A stretch of 64,000 nt of DNA from Massilia sp. NR 4-1 (GTDB lineage Bacteria > Pseudomonadota > Gammaproteobacteria > Burkholderiales > Burkholderiaceae_D): assembly GCF_001191005.1 (NCBI RefSeq), contig NZ_CP012201.1:2542001-2606000 (forward strand), in the 5' to 3' direction. The notes under the pieces were generated by a model. That model searched no databases and was not told the origin of the DNA. It saw nothing but the letters and a program-made list of their open reading frames with translations. Made by a program: the position numbers and the translations under genes. Shown here piece by piece: positions 50,350 through 60,696 of the stretch. Every line of letters begins with the position of its first letter. Positions within the stretch are counted from its first letter, which is position 1.

Positions 50350-50874
50350 ATGCCTACCGTCCATCCCGCCACCGCCGCCGGCCTGGAAGCCCTGGCCGAC
50401 CAGTTGTCCGCCTGCGCCGACGAGCTGCACAGCCGCCTGATGTCGGCCCTGCGCCAGCCCCTGCCGCAAGACGCCGACGGCAGTCCCACCCCGCCGCCGG
50501 CCGGTACCGGGCCCGTTGCCGGCAAGGAAGCGCCGCCGCTGTCCCAGGGCATCACGCGCGGCGCCGCCCAATTGATGTTCGACACCGAAGTGGCGCTGCG
50601 CCAGCGCGCCAACAGCCTGTATGTGGCGGCGGCGCAGCTGAGCGTGGGCGGCCTGGCCCTGCCCCAGCAGGATTTGCTCGACCTGGTGGCGCAGGCGCGC
50701 GCGCGCATCGCCCGCATCGAGCGGCTGAAGGAACTGGCCGCCACCGCCGCCAGCCTGGTGGCGCTGGCGGCGGCCATCGTGGCGGCCCGCCCCCAGGATC
50801 TGCCCGCCGCCTTCAAGGACCTCAAAAGCCATCTGGCCCGGCTGCCGGCACAGGACAGCAAGACAGGCGCCTGA
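50350..50874 (+). CDS. Helical protein of unknown function, partner of the upstream lipoprotein
   Basis: 174 residues from the ATG at 50350 with GGAG upstream. It has no signal peptide. Helical throughout apart from a Pro/Gly linker (about 46-65), with a hydrophobic Ala-rich stretch (about 133-150, ELAATAASLVALAAAIVAA) that could be a membrane helix or buried hairpin. Not recognised. Its 12-base spacing to the lipoprotein gene suggests they work together; nothing more can be said. Confidence 0.65.
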   Translation: MPTVHPATAAGLEALADQLSACADELHSRLMSALRQPLPQDADGSPTPPPAGTGPVAGKEAPPLSQGITRGAAQLMFDTEVALRQRANSLYVAAAQLSVGGLALPQQDLLDLVAQARARIARIERLKELAATAASLVALAAAIVAARPQDLPAAFKDLKSHLARLPAQDSKTGA

Positions 50875-50929
50875 AGCGCCTTAATACTATTAAAATGACA
50901 ATTCCCCGAACAACTTTGTGGAGGTTGCC

Positions 50930-51343
50930 ATGCAGTTCACCCCCTACCTGACATACGGCGGCATGTGCCGCCAGGCTTTCGAGTATTACCAGGAGCAGCT
51001 GGGCGCCGGCAAGCTGGACATCATGACTTTCGGCGACAGCCCGATGGCCGAACAAACGCCCGCACACTGGCGCGACAAGGTGCTGCATGCCGCGCTGGAG
51101 CTGGGCGGCGGCACGCTGATGGCGTCCGACTGTCCGCCCGACCAGGCCTACGAAGGCATGCGCGGCACCTCGGTGGTGCTGAGCGCCAAAACCGACGCCG
51201 AAGCGAAGCAATTCTATGAGGCCCTGGCCCTGGGCGGCTCGGTGCAGATGCCGCTCGGCCCGACCTTCTGGGCCTCCAGCTTCGGCATGGTCACGGACCA
51301 GTTCGGCGCGAGCTGGATGGTGATGTGCGAACTGCCGCGCTGA
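50930..51343 (+). CDS. VOC-family (PhnB-like) protein
   Basis: 137 residues from the ATG at 50930 (GGAGG upstream). The glyoxalase/VOC fold is shown by PYLTYGGMCRQAFEYYQEQLG (here about 4-24), the central LMASDCPP and the C-terminal FGMVTDQFGASWMV, as in PhnB-like or 3-demethylubiquinone methyltransferase-like proteins. Metal-binding residues of active glyoxalases are not obvious. The substrate is unknown. Confidence 0.85.
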   Translation: MQFTPYLTYGGMCRQAFEYYQEQLGAGKLDIMTFGDSPMAEQTPAHWRDKVLHAALELGGGTLMASDCPPDQAYEGMRGTSVVLSAKTDAEAKQFYEALALGGSVQMPLGPTFWASSFGMVTDQFGASWMVMCELPR

Positions 51344-51431
51344 CGCCGCGCCGCGCCTGATCCGTCTGCGCACCGGCCAGCAAAATTCGTCCGCCTGCAC
51401 TACCATAGACACAGCTTGATGGGAGGCCTCG

Positions 51432-51800
51432 ATGAATGGATTGCAGCCGGATCAGCTTGCCACATTGCAAGCCACGCTGGAGCAGCGCAAGACCGCGCTG
51501 CTGGGCCAGCTCGCGGGTTCGGACAATGTGCTGACCCGCCCGCCGGCGGTGGAGGAAATCGAAGCCTCGCCGGCCGACAATGCCAGCAACCACACCCTGA
51601 ACCAGCTGCTGCTCGAAGCCGACGAGTTGAAGCTGGGCCAATTGCGCATCGTGCGCCACGCGCTGGCCAAGTTCGCCGACGGCAGTTACGGCCTGTGCGA
51701 GAACTGCGGCGGCGAGATCGGCGTGTCGCGCCTGACGGCGCGGCCGGAAGCGGCCTACTGCATCGCCTGCCAGACGCGCAGCGAGCGTACCCAGCGCTGA
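51432..51800 (+). CDS. TraR/DksA-family zinc-finger protein
   Basis: 122 residues. A helical coiled-coil (about 8-80) is followed by a four-cysteine zinc finger CENCGGEIGVSRLTA and YCIACQ (about 89-115). The coiled-coil tip lacks the usual DxxDxA motif: the comparable region reads EASPADNASN. DksA proteins enter the secondary channel of RNA polymerase and act with ppGpp; this short member may work without ppGpp or bind elsewhere. It converges on phaB with a 12-base gap. Confidence 0.86.
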   Translation: MNGLQPDQLATLQATLEQRKTALLGQLAGSDNVLTRPPAVEEIEASPADNASNHTLNQLLLEADELKLGQLRIVRHALAKFADGSYGLCENCGGEIGVSRLTARPEAAYCIACQTRSERTQR

Positions 51801-51812
51801 ACGCCGACCGGC

Positions 51813-52559
51813 TCAGCTCATATGCTGGCCGCCGTTGATGGCGATGTTGGCCCCCGTGATGAAAGCGGCCTCCTCCGATACCAGATAGGCGACCAGGCCC
51901 GCCACCTCTTCCGGCTCGCCGATGCGGCCCACGGGAATTTGCGGCAGGATGCGGCTTGCCAGCACATCGGGCGGAATCGCTTCCACCATGCGCGTGCGCA
52001 GATAGCCGGGCGAGACCGTATTGACGGTGATGCCGTGGCGCGCCACTTCCAGCGCCAGCGCCTTGCTGAAGCCGTGCATGCCGGCCTTGGCCGCCGCGTA
52101 ATTGACCTGGCCGAAAGCGCCCTTCTGTCCAACCACCGAGGAAATATTCACGATGCGGCCCCAGCGCCGCTGCTGCATGCCCTCGATCACCTGCTTGCTC
52201 ATGTTATAGACGCTGTCCAGATTGGTGTGCAGCACCTCGCGCCACAGCTCCGGCCCCATCTTGCGCAAGGTCTGGTCGCGCGTGATGCCGGCATTATTCA
52301 CCAGCACATCGATCTGTCCATGCTCGGCCAGCAACCGCGCCACCACCTGTTCGCACTCGGCAAAGTCACCCACGTCGAGCCGGCAGGCGGCGAAGGCGAA
52401 GCCGTCGGCGCGCTGGGCCGCCAGCCAGGCATCGGCGCCGGTATTGGCATGGGAATAGGTGGTGATGACTTGCAGGCCGTCGCGCGCCAGGCGGCGGCAG
52501 ATCACGCCGCCCAGACCGCCCATGCCGCCCGTGACCAGTGCTACACGTTGTTCGTCCAT
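51813..52559 (-). CDS. phaB: Acetoacetyl-CoA reductase
   Basis: 248 residues from the ATG at 52559 (GGGAG ribosome binding site). Short-chain dehydrogenase with TGGMGGLGG cofactor motif (about 10-18), NNAG, the catalytic Ser in NISSVVGQKGAFGQ and Tyr-Lys in NYAAAKAG (about 152-159); VSPGYLRTRMVEAIPP is characteristic of PhaB. It reduces acetoacetyl-CoA to (R)-3-hydroxybutyryl-CoA with NADPH for polyhydroxybutyrate synthesis. The synthase gene is not in the window, but a phasin is (36270). Confidence 0.9.
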   Translation of the reverse strand: MDEQRVALVTGGMGGLGGVICRRLARDGLQVITTYSHANTGADAWLAAQRADGFAFAACRLDVGDFAECEQVVARLLAEHGQIDVLVNNAGITRDQTLRKMGPELWREVLHTNLDSVYNMSKQVIEGMQQRRWGRIVNISSVVGQKGAFGQVNYAAAKAGMHGFSKALALEVARHGITVNTVSPGYLRTRMVEAIPPDVLASRILPQIPVGRIGEPEEVAGLVAYLVSEEAAFITGANIAINGGQHMS

Positions 52560-52639
52560 GGTCTCTCCCTGTGGTTTGACTACCGGAGCGGGAACGCTGC
52601 CGTGCGCGGAGCCTGCTGCGCGCGGCCTATAATTCAAGC

Positions 52640-53551
52640 ATGGCATACAAAACGATACTGGTCCATGTTGACGATGCGCCACATGCCGCCGCCCGCATCC
52701 TGATGGCGGCGGAGCTGGCCTTGCAGGACGGCGCCCACCTGATCGGCGCCGCCATGACGGGCGTGTCGCGCTTTCTCTACCAGAATGAAATGGTGGACGA
52801 GCAAGACCCGAACCTGGCCCTGCACCTGGACTTCCTGCGCCAGCGCGCGCGCCGCGCCCTGGCCCAGTTCGGTCCCCATGTGCAGGCGCTGGGCCTGCGC
52901 TCCTTCGAAGAGCGCCTGCTCGACGACGAGCCGGGCGCCGGCCTGAGCCTGCTGGCCCGCCACGCCGACCTGGTGGTGCTGAGCCAGGCCAATCCCGAGC
53001 GCCACGCCGCGCCGCCACTGCCCGATTACCAGGCCCAGGTGCTGACCGATTCCGGCCGCCCGGTCCTGCTGGTGCCGCATGCGGCGCGCACCGCCAGCGC
53101 CATCGCCGTCAACGCGGCCGGCGTGGCCAGTGCCGGCGCGCCGGCGCCGGGCCAGCATGTGCTGGTGGCCTGGAATGCCAGCAAGGAAGCGGCGCGCGCG
53201 CTGCACGAGGCGCTGCCCCTGCTGGCGCGCGCGGCCAGCGTCCATCTGGCGATTTTCGATGCCGAGCTGCGTCCCGGCGTGTATGGCGAGAGCCCGGGCG
53301 AGGAGGTGCAGCTGTGGCTGGAGCGCCATGGTGTGCGCGCCAGCATCGTGCTGCGCCAGAGCGCGCGCCAAGGCTTGCTGAAACGGCCGGCCGATATCGG
53401 CGACGCCTTGCTGGCCCTGGCCGCGGAACTGGGCAGCGATCTGCTGGTGCTGGGCGCCTACGGCCATTCGCGCTTCCGCGAAACCCTGCTGGGCGGCGTG
53501 ACGCGCACCGTGCTGGAAAGCATGAATTTGCCGGTCCTGATGGCGCACTGA
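52640..53551 (+). CDS. Tandem universal stress protein
   Basis: 303 residues with two Usp folds. Domain 1 (about 3-148) starts TILVHVDDAPHAAARI; domain 2 (about 168-303) ends with the nucleotide-binding motif GAYGHSRFRETLLGGVTRTVL (here about 274-294), matching G-2X-G-9X-G(S/T). The ATP-binding motif is clear only in domain 2. Double Usp proteins often respond to low oxygen or stress. It diverges from phaB with an 80-base gap. Confidence 0.9.
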   Translation: MAYKTILVHVDDAPHAAARILMAAELALQDGAHLIGAAMTGVSRFLYQNEMVDEQDPNLALHLDFLRQRARRALAQFGPHVQALGLRSFEERLLDDEPGAGLSLLARHADLVVLSQANPERHAAPPLPDYQAQVLTDSGRPVLLVPHAARTASAIAVNAAGVASAGAPAPGQHVLVAWNASKEAARALHEALPLLARAASVHLAIFDAELRPGVYGESPGEEVQLWLERHGVRASIVLRQSARQGLLKRPADIGDALLALAAELGSDLLVLGAYGHSRFRETLLGGVTRTVLESMNLPVLMAH

Positions 53552-53576
53552 GGACGGCGCGCCGGGGCCGCTGGAC

Positions 53577-53936
53577 CTAGCCGCCGGACTGCCAGTTCTG
53601 GCTGCGGATCTTGGCCACCTGGCGCTGCGCCAGCCACATCCACAATTGCAGGGCGTCCTCCTGCGCCACGGCCATCTGGCGCGGACTGGCCAGCGCGATC
53701 TCGCAATCGCGGTCCGACCACTCCTCGAAGCGGACGTTGCCGTCAGCCGACACTTCCATCTGGTACATCAGGCCGTCATCGTAGCCGAAACGCAACACGG
53801 CGCTGCCCGGACTGCCGTCCACGACCGGCGCCCTGCCGCCATACACTTCCGCCAGGGCGGCGGCCAGCTGGGCCTCGGTCGGCGCCGAAACATTGCGGCC
53901 GTCGGGCCGAGTAAGCACTACCCATGCCTGTGTCAT
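53577..53936 (-). CDS. Small cytoplasmic protein of unknown function
   Basis: 119 residues, start ATG at 53936 with GGAGG upstream. It is not recognised. The fold looks mixed alpha/beta: a beta-rich first half (WVVLTRPDGRNVSAPT, SAVLRFGYDDGLMYQMEV, VRFEEWSDRD) and a helical Trp-rich end (ALQLWMWLAQRQVAKIR). The pattern of a ligand-binding or immunity-like small protein is suggestive but not enough for a name. Confidence 0.65.
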   Translation of the reverse strand: MTQAWVVLTRPDGRNVSAPTEAQLAAALAEVYGGRAPVVDGSPGSAVLRFGYDDGLMYQMEVSADGNVRFEEWSDRDCEIALASPRQMAVAQEDALQLWMWLAQRQVAKIRSQNWQSGG

Positions 53937-54101
53937 TGGAGGTCTCCCCTCTCGTCAGCATCATGGCTGATCCGGTGCGGCGCGCGGCGCCGTGAAGCAG
54001 CTAAGTTTATTGTAGCAACTCTCCTACCAAATATTACCGCCAGACCAGAAAATCGCCAGCCCGCCACAACACCGCGGACCGGCCCGGCATGCGCCCTTGT
54101 A

Positions 54102-54665
54102 TCATGTCCCGCTTCCGGCCACCAGCCGCGGCGCCGACAAGGGATCGAAATCGCGCCAGTCGCCCGCCTCGATCGTGCCCTCGGCGCGTTCCAGGTGGTG
54201 GGCGCCCAGGCGGCGCAGCAGCGCCAGCGCCACCGCCTCGTTCTGCGGCGTGACGGCCACGGCAATCATCATGCCGGGCTGGCGCGGCGGCGCGCGGTTT
54301 TCGCCGCCCGCCTCGGGCGCACCGGCTTCCTTCATTTCCGAGAAACTGTACAGCGAACCGACGTGCGCGCCAAGCAGGCCGCCCACCACCGGTCCCAGCG
54401 GGCCGGTCACGGGCGCGGCGACGGCCCCCACGGCCGCGCCGATCACGCCGCCGGTGGCCGCTCCCTTGGCCAGGCCGGCCGGCGTTTCCTTGGCGCCCGG
54501 CGAGAGCGCGCGGTCGCCGCCGGGACCGAAGGTGGCGTGCTGGCCGGGCGGGTTCACGAAGAAGCTGCTGATCCGTTCATCGGCGAAACCGGCCGCGCGC
54601 AGGGCCTGGCGCGCCGCGTCGATTTCATCCTGCAACTGAAAATGGCCCGCAAGAATGGCTGTCAT
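54102..54665 (-). CDS. Glycine-zipper membrane-associated protein
   Basis: 187 residues from the ATG at 54665 (GAGGAG ribosome binding site). An N-terminal alpha/beta part (about 1-38, ILAGHFQLQDEIDAARQAL) resembles the general stress protein 17M-like domain. A glycine-zipper hydrophobic region follows (about 65-105, AKGAATGGVIGAAVGAVAAP, GPVVGGLLGAHVGSLYSF), and a second alpha/beta repeat (about 131-165, MIAVAVTPQNEAVALALLRRLGA). It could insert in a membrane. Function unknown; stress-related by similarity of architecture. Confidence 0.75.
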   Translation of the reverse strand: MTAILAGHFQLQDEIDAARQALRAAGFADERISSFFVNPPGQHATFGPGGDRALSPGAKETPAGLAKGAATGGVIGAAVGAVAAPVTGPLGPVVGGLLGAHVGSLYSFSEMKEAGAPEAGGENRAPPRQPGMMIAVAVTPQNEAVALALLRRLGAHHLERAEGTIEAGDWRDFDPLSAPRLVAGSGT

Positions 54666-54816
54666 CGTCCTCTCCTCTGAGTAAAAGCTGGCGCCAGCAT
54701 GCCCTGCCTGGCTGTAGCGTTCCGTTCCTTGCCACACATAGGCGCGCCGGCAATCTTGGCCGTATAATCGTTTCCAGTTGCGTGCTGCCGGCCGTTTCTT
54801 TCTGCGGGGAGTGCTG

Positions 54817-56535
54817 ATGGATCTGGATGCCTTGGATGACACCGCTACCGGCGGCCAGCCGGCCAGTCTCGGCTCCGGCGCGCTGCCCCGGCTCCTGATG
54901 CGCACGGGCAATGAGGTCCTGCTCGGCGCCGCCTTGCAGCGCAATGAGCTGCGCCTGCTCTACCAGCCCCTGGTCAGCCTGCAGGACGGCTGCATCGCCA
55001 GCGTCGAAGCCCTGCTGCGCTGGCAACATCCCGAACTGGGCTTGATCGCGGCCGCCGACTTCCTGCCGCAGGCCGAGGCGGCGGGCCTGATGGGCATGCT
55101 CGATGAATGGGCGCTGCGCCAGGCTTGCGCCGATCTGGCGCACTGGCTGGCGGCCCTACCCAGGAACCGGCCGGCCGCCGACACGCCGGCGCCGGCGGTG
55201 CGCGTGTCGGTGAATATCGCGCCCGGCCAGCTGCGCGATGCGCGCTTTCCCGCCCTGGTGCAATGCCTGCTGCAAGAGCACGGCCTGGCCCCGGCCGGCC
55301 TGATGCTGGAGCTGACCGAGGCCGCGCTGCTGCCCGACGCCGGCGCCAGCCTGCGCGCGCTGCATGAGCTGAAGGCCTTGGGCGTGCAACTGATGCTGGA
55401 CGATTTCGGCACCGGCGCTTCCTCGCTCGGCCATCCCAAGCGCTTCCCTTTCGACTATGTGAAGATCGATTGCAGCTTCATCCGCGAGGTGCTGAGCGAC
55501 CGCGGCGACGCCGCCCTGTCCAAGACCATTATCGCCATGGCCCACCACCTGGGTCTCAAAGTGGTGGCCGAAGGCGTGGAAAACGGCGAGCAGTGCGACT
55601 TCTTGCGGCGCAATATGTGCGACCTGATCCAGGGCTACTTCTTCTCGCCGCCGGTCGCGCGCGACGCCATCCTGGCCCTGCTGGCCGAGCAGCGCTGCCT
55701 GCCGCCCGAACAGCGCCGCATCCAGCGCCAGCCGCGCAGCCTGTTGCTGGTGGACGACGAACCGAATATCCTGGCGGCGCTGAAACGCCTGCTGCGGCGC
55801 GACGACTACACCATCCACACCGCCGCCAGCGGCCCCGAAGGCCTGGACATCCTGGCGCGCCACCCGGTGGACGTGATCGTATCGGACCAGCGCATGCCGG
55901 GCATGATCGGCGCCGACTTCCTGCGCAAGGCCAAGGACCTGTATCCCGACACCATACGCATCATGCTGTCCGGCTATACCGAGCTGCAATCGGTGACGGA
56001 CGCCGTCAACGAGGGCGCGATCTACAAATTCCTGACCAAGCCCTGGGACGACGAACGCCTGCGCGGCCACGTCGCGCAAGCGTTCCGCCTGAAGGAAGTC
56101 AACGACGAGAACGAGCGCCTGAACCTGGAGCTGCGCAGCGCCAGCCAGGAGCTGGCCGCCGCCAACCGCCGCATGGAAGAACTGCTGCAGCAAAAACAGC
56201 AGCAGATCAGCCGCAGCGAAATCAGCCTGAATGTGGCGCGCGAAGTGCTGCAGCATCTGCCGCTGCCGGTGATCGGCATGGACGAGCATGGCCTGCTGGC
56301 CTTCGTCAACAGCGCGGCGGCGCAGCTGTTCGGCCCCGGCGCCACCCTGCTCGGCAGCGAGGCCGCGCAAGCCCTGCCCCAGCTGTTCCCGGCCGGCGCC
56401 GATGCCGCCGCGGCGCCGCATGCCGAACTGTGCATCGACGGCCGGCCGTATGCGGTGGTGGTGTATCCGATGGGCGAGCTGTCCAGTTCGCGCGGCAGCC
56501 TGATCACGGTCAGCCGCTGCCTGGAGTCCACATGA
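54817..56535 (+). CDS. EAL phosphodiesterase with C-terminal receiver and PAS-like domain
   Basis: 572 residues from the ATG at 54817 (GGGAG upstream). EAL domain first (about 35-290) with intact motifs: EALLRW (64-69), ELTEAAL, LDDFGTGASSL, VKID, VAEGVEN and IQGYFFSPPV, so active cyclic di-GMP hydrolysis is expected. Then a receiver (about 307-425, phosphoacceptor Asp 357, TKPWDDERL), a coiled coil (about 425-475) and a PAS-like domain (about 475-565). The order effector-receiver-PAS is unusual. It is the first gene of a five-gene operon and overlaps the HDOD gene by four bases. Confidence 0.92.
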   Translation: MDLDALDDTATGGQPASLGSGALPRLLMRTGNEVLLGAALQRNELRLLYQPLVSLQDGCIASVEALLRWQHPELGLIAAADFLPQAEAAGLMGMLDEWALRQACADLAHWLAALPRNRPAADTPAPAVRVSVNIAPGQLRDARFPALVQCLLQEHGLAPAGLMLELTEAALLPDAGASLRALHELKALGVQLMLDDFGTGASSLGHPKRFPFDYVKIDCSFIREVLSDRGDAALSKTIIAMAHHLGLKVVAEGVENGEQCDFLRRNMCDLIQGYFFSPPVARDAILALLAEQRCLPPEQRRIQRQPRSLLLVDDEPNILAALKRLLRRDDYTIHTAASGPEGLDILARHPVDVIVSDQRMPGMIGADFLRKAKDLYPDTIRIMLSGYTELQSVTDAVNEGAIYKFLTKPWDDERLRGHVAQAFRLKEVNDENERLNLELRSASQELAAANRRMEELLQQKQQQISRSEISLNVAREVLQHLPLPVIGMDEHGLLAFVNSAAAQLFGPGATLLGSEAAQALPQLFPAGADAAAAPHAELCIDGRPYAVVVYPMGELSSSRGSLITVSRCLEST

Positions 56536-57368
56536 GCAGCGATGCCGCCCTGGCCACCGCGCACGGCGCCCCGTCCGCCGCCGAGGCGCTGCGCCGTCTG
56601 CGCGACCTGCCCTCCCTGCCCGACGCTGTCGGCGAGCTGCTGGCGCTGATGCAGCACGAGGATCTCGACACGCGCCAGCTGGCCGAGCGGCTCGCGCTCG
56701 ACCAGGCGGTGGCGGCGCGCATCCTGCGCCTGGCCAATTCCTCCTTCTACGGCCTGTCCGCGCGCGTCACCTCGCTGCAGCAAGCCATCGCCGTGCTGGG
56801 CGTGCACAGCATCCGCACCCTGGTCACGGCCATCGCCCTGACCGGCAGCCTGCGCGTGCCGCCCGCGGCCGGCTTCGACCTGCGCGCCTTCTGGCGCCAT
56901 TCGCTGGCGGCGGCGGCGGCGGCGCGCGCGCTGGCCCAGCGCCAGCACCAAAGTCCGGACAGCGCCTTCACCGCCGGCCTGTTGCACGATATCGGCGTGC
57001 CGGTACTGGCCACCAGTTTTCCCGCCGAGTACGCGGCCATGGAAGCCTGGCGCCGCGCCCATGCCAGCGAGCAGCGCGCGGCGGAACAAGCCTGCTTCGG
57101 CTTCGACCATGCCGCCGTGGGCGCGGCGCTGGCCGGCCATTGGCATTTTCCGCCGCTGATCCAGGAGGCCGCGGCACGCCACCATGACACGGCATGGCAG
57201 GAGCGCTCGCCGGCGCTGACGGTGCACCTGGCCAATCTGCTGGCGCATGGGATGGAACCGGGGCCGCAGGCCTGGCAAGCCCTGAACCTGGAGCGCGCCG
57301 CCTGGCTGGACAGCGCGGCCCAGGGCGCGCAGGATTGCCAGGCGATGTGCCAGGTGCTGCTGAACTAG
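56532..57368 (+). CDS. HDOD-domain signalling protein
   Basis: 278 residues from the ATG at 56532, which overlaps the previous stop (ATGA). The HDOD domain (about 20-215) shows LRDLPSLPDAVGELLALMQ, LANSSFYGLSARVTSLQQAIAVLG, here about 68-91, and AGLLHDIGVPVLA. HDOD is related to HD hydrolases and often works as a non-catalytic adaptor in chemotaxis and cyclic di-GMP pathways; the residual HD pair here (LLHDIG) may still bind metal. It sits between the EAL-REC gene and a kinase gene in the operon. Confidence 0.9.
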   Translation: MSSDAALATAHGAPSAAEALRRLRDLPSLPDAVGELLALMQHEDLDTRQLAERLALDQAVAARILRLANSSFYGLSARVTSLQQAIAVLGVHSIRTLVTAIALTGSLRVPPAAGFDLRAFWRHSLAAAAAARALAQRQHQSPDSAFTAGLLHDIGVPVLATSFPAEYAAMEAWRRAHASEQRAAEQACFGFDHAAVGAALAGHWHFPPLIQEAAARHHDTAWQERSPALTVHLANLLAHGMEPGPQAWQALNLERAAWLDSAAQGAQDCQAMCQVLLN

Positions 57369-57380
57369 GGCGAGGCCTGC

Positions 57381-58846
<1,466 letters not shown>

Positions 58847-58850
<4 letters not shown>

Positions 58851-60181
58851 GTTCCGTGCTGCCGCAAACCATGCCCGTGCCGGTGACGGCGGCGGCCACC
58901 CTGCTGTGCGTGGACGACGAGCCGAACATCCTGTCGGCCCTGCGCCGCCTGTTCCGCGCGCGCGGCTACCGCGTGCTGACGGCGGAAAGCGGGGAGGAAG
59001 GCTTGCAGATACTGGAGCAGGAGACGGTGGACCTGGTGATCTCCGACATGCGCATGCCGGAGATGGACGGGGCGCGCTTCCTGGCCCAGGTGCGCGCGCG
59101 CCGGCCCGATGTGCTGCGCCTGCTGCTGACCGGCTACTCCGATATCCAGTCCATCCTGGACGCCATCAACTGCGGCGAAATCTACCGCTACATCACCAAG
59201 CCCTGGGACGATAACGATATCCTGCTGGTGGTGCGCCACGCGCTGGAACGGCGCGCGCTGGAGCAGGACAAGCAGCGCCTGGAAGCGCTGACCCAGCACC
59301 AGAACGAGGAATTGAAGGCGCTCAACCAGGGGCTGGAAGCCAAGGTCGAGGAACGCACGCGCCAGTTGCGCGCGCTGCACGAGGCGGCCGTGGCGGCCAA
59401 TGAAAAGCTCAAGCAGAATTTCCTCACCACGATCAAGATCCTGTCCAATCTCGCCGAGCAGCGCGGCAGCAATCTGGCCGGACAGGCGCGCAAGATCGCC
59501 GACCTGGCGCGCCAGATCGCCCAGCAGATGAAGGTGGAGCCCAAGGAGGTGCAGGATGTCTTCGTCGCCGCCCTGCTGCACGATATCGGCAAGATCGGCT
59601 TTTCCGACGAACTGCTGGCCACCCCGCTCACCATGCTGCATGGCGAGGCGCTCGGCCTGTACCGCAAGCATCCGCAGCGCGCCGAAGACTTGCTGATGCC
59701 CCTGCCCGACCTGCGCGGCAGCGCCGCCATCCTGCGCGCCCAGCTGGAACGCTTCGACGGCAACGGCTTCCCGCAAGGGCTGTCCGGCTTCGCCATCCCG
59801 CTCGGCGCGCGCATCCTGTCGTTGGCCGTCGATTACTACAATCTGCAGGAAGGCGGCATGGTGCAGCGCCATCTGCGCGCCGACGAGGCCAAGAGCCTGA
59901 TCCTGGACGCGGCGGGCAAGCGCTACGACCCCAGCGTGGTGGCCGCCTTCCGCCTGGTGCTCGAAGGCGCCAGCCCGGACGATCCGGCCAGCGGGCTGGA
60001 AATGCTGTCCGGCGAACTGGTGCCGGGCATGGTGCTGGCGCGCGACCTGGTCAGCCGCGACGGCCTGATGCTGCTGGCGGCCGACCATGTGCTCGATGCG
60101 CGCCTGATCCAGCAGGTGCAGGATTTCGAGAGCAAAAGCCAGAACCGTTTGCCGATCTGGATCAGGAGGAGCGCGCCATGA
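58847..60181 (+). CDS. Receiver-HD domain protein with degenerate GYP motif
   Basis: 444 residues. Receiver (about 17-135, phosphoacceptor Asp 67, TKPWDDND), coiled coil (about 130-195) and an HD-GYP-related domain (about 200-345). The HD pair is present (LLHDIGKIG, 243-251) and a later His (RKHP). The HHExxDGxGYP motif reads QLERFDGNGFP (299-309), so the two conserved His and the Tyr are changed. Cyclic di-GMP hydrolysis is therefore doubtful; it may bind the molecule or act as an adaptor. The C-terminal 60 residues are a small beta-type domain. Coupled by four-base overlaps on both sides. Confidence 0.9.
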
Positions 60182-60696
60182 GGCGTTTTCTGTTGCTGGA
60201 CGATGAAGTCAAGGTATTGAATGCCCTGCGCCGTTCGCTGCGCGTGCACCTGCAGATCGAGGGATTGCTGATCGAGACCTTCGAGCAGCCGCGCGCTGCG
60301 CTGCAGCGCATCTGCGAATGCGATTTCGACCTGGCCATCTCGGATTACCGCATGCCGCAGATGGATGGCGTCACCTTCCTGCAGGCGCTGAAGGAGGTGG
60401 CGCCGCACACGGTGCGCATCATGCTCTCGGCCTCCACCGAGTTCCAGACCGCGATGAGCGCCATCAACGAAGCCCAGGTCTTCCGCTTCATCCCCAAACC
60501 CTGGTCGGTGAACGACCTGGGCCACTGCGTGCACGACGCCCTGGCCCTGCGCGACAGGCTGCTGGCCGATGCCGGCCTGGCCAACCACGCCAGCCAGGTG
60601 CTGGGAGCGCAGGAACTTGAAGCGCAGCGGCTGGAGGAAGAAGAACCCGGCATCCTCAAGGTCAACTGGGGACCGGACGGCTCCATCATCCTGTAG
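60178..60696 (+). CDS. Stand-alone response regulator receiver
   Basis: 172 residues. A receiver domain (about 3-125) with acidic pocket LLLDDE, phosphoacceptor Asp near 56 (ISDYRMPQMDG) and Lys in PKPWS, followed by a short acidic tail ending EEEEPGILKVNWGPDGSIIL, here about 153-172, with no DNA-binding or enzyme domain. Likely a phosphate carrier or protein-interaction output. It overlaps the previous gene by four bases and the convergent kinase gene by 11 bases. Confidence 0.92.
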   Translation: MRRFLLLDDEVKVLNALRRSLRVHLQIEGLLIETFEQPRAALQRICECDFDLAISDYRMPQMDGVTFLQALKEVAPHTVRIMLSASTEFQTAMSAINEAQVFRFIPKPWSVNDLGHCVHDALALRDRLLADAGLANHASQVLGAQELEAQRLEEEEPGILKVNWGPDGSIIL

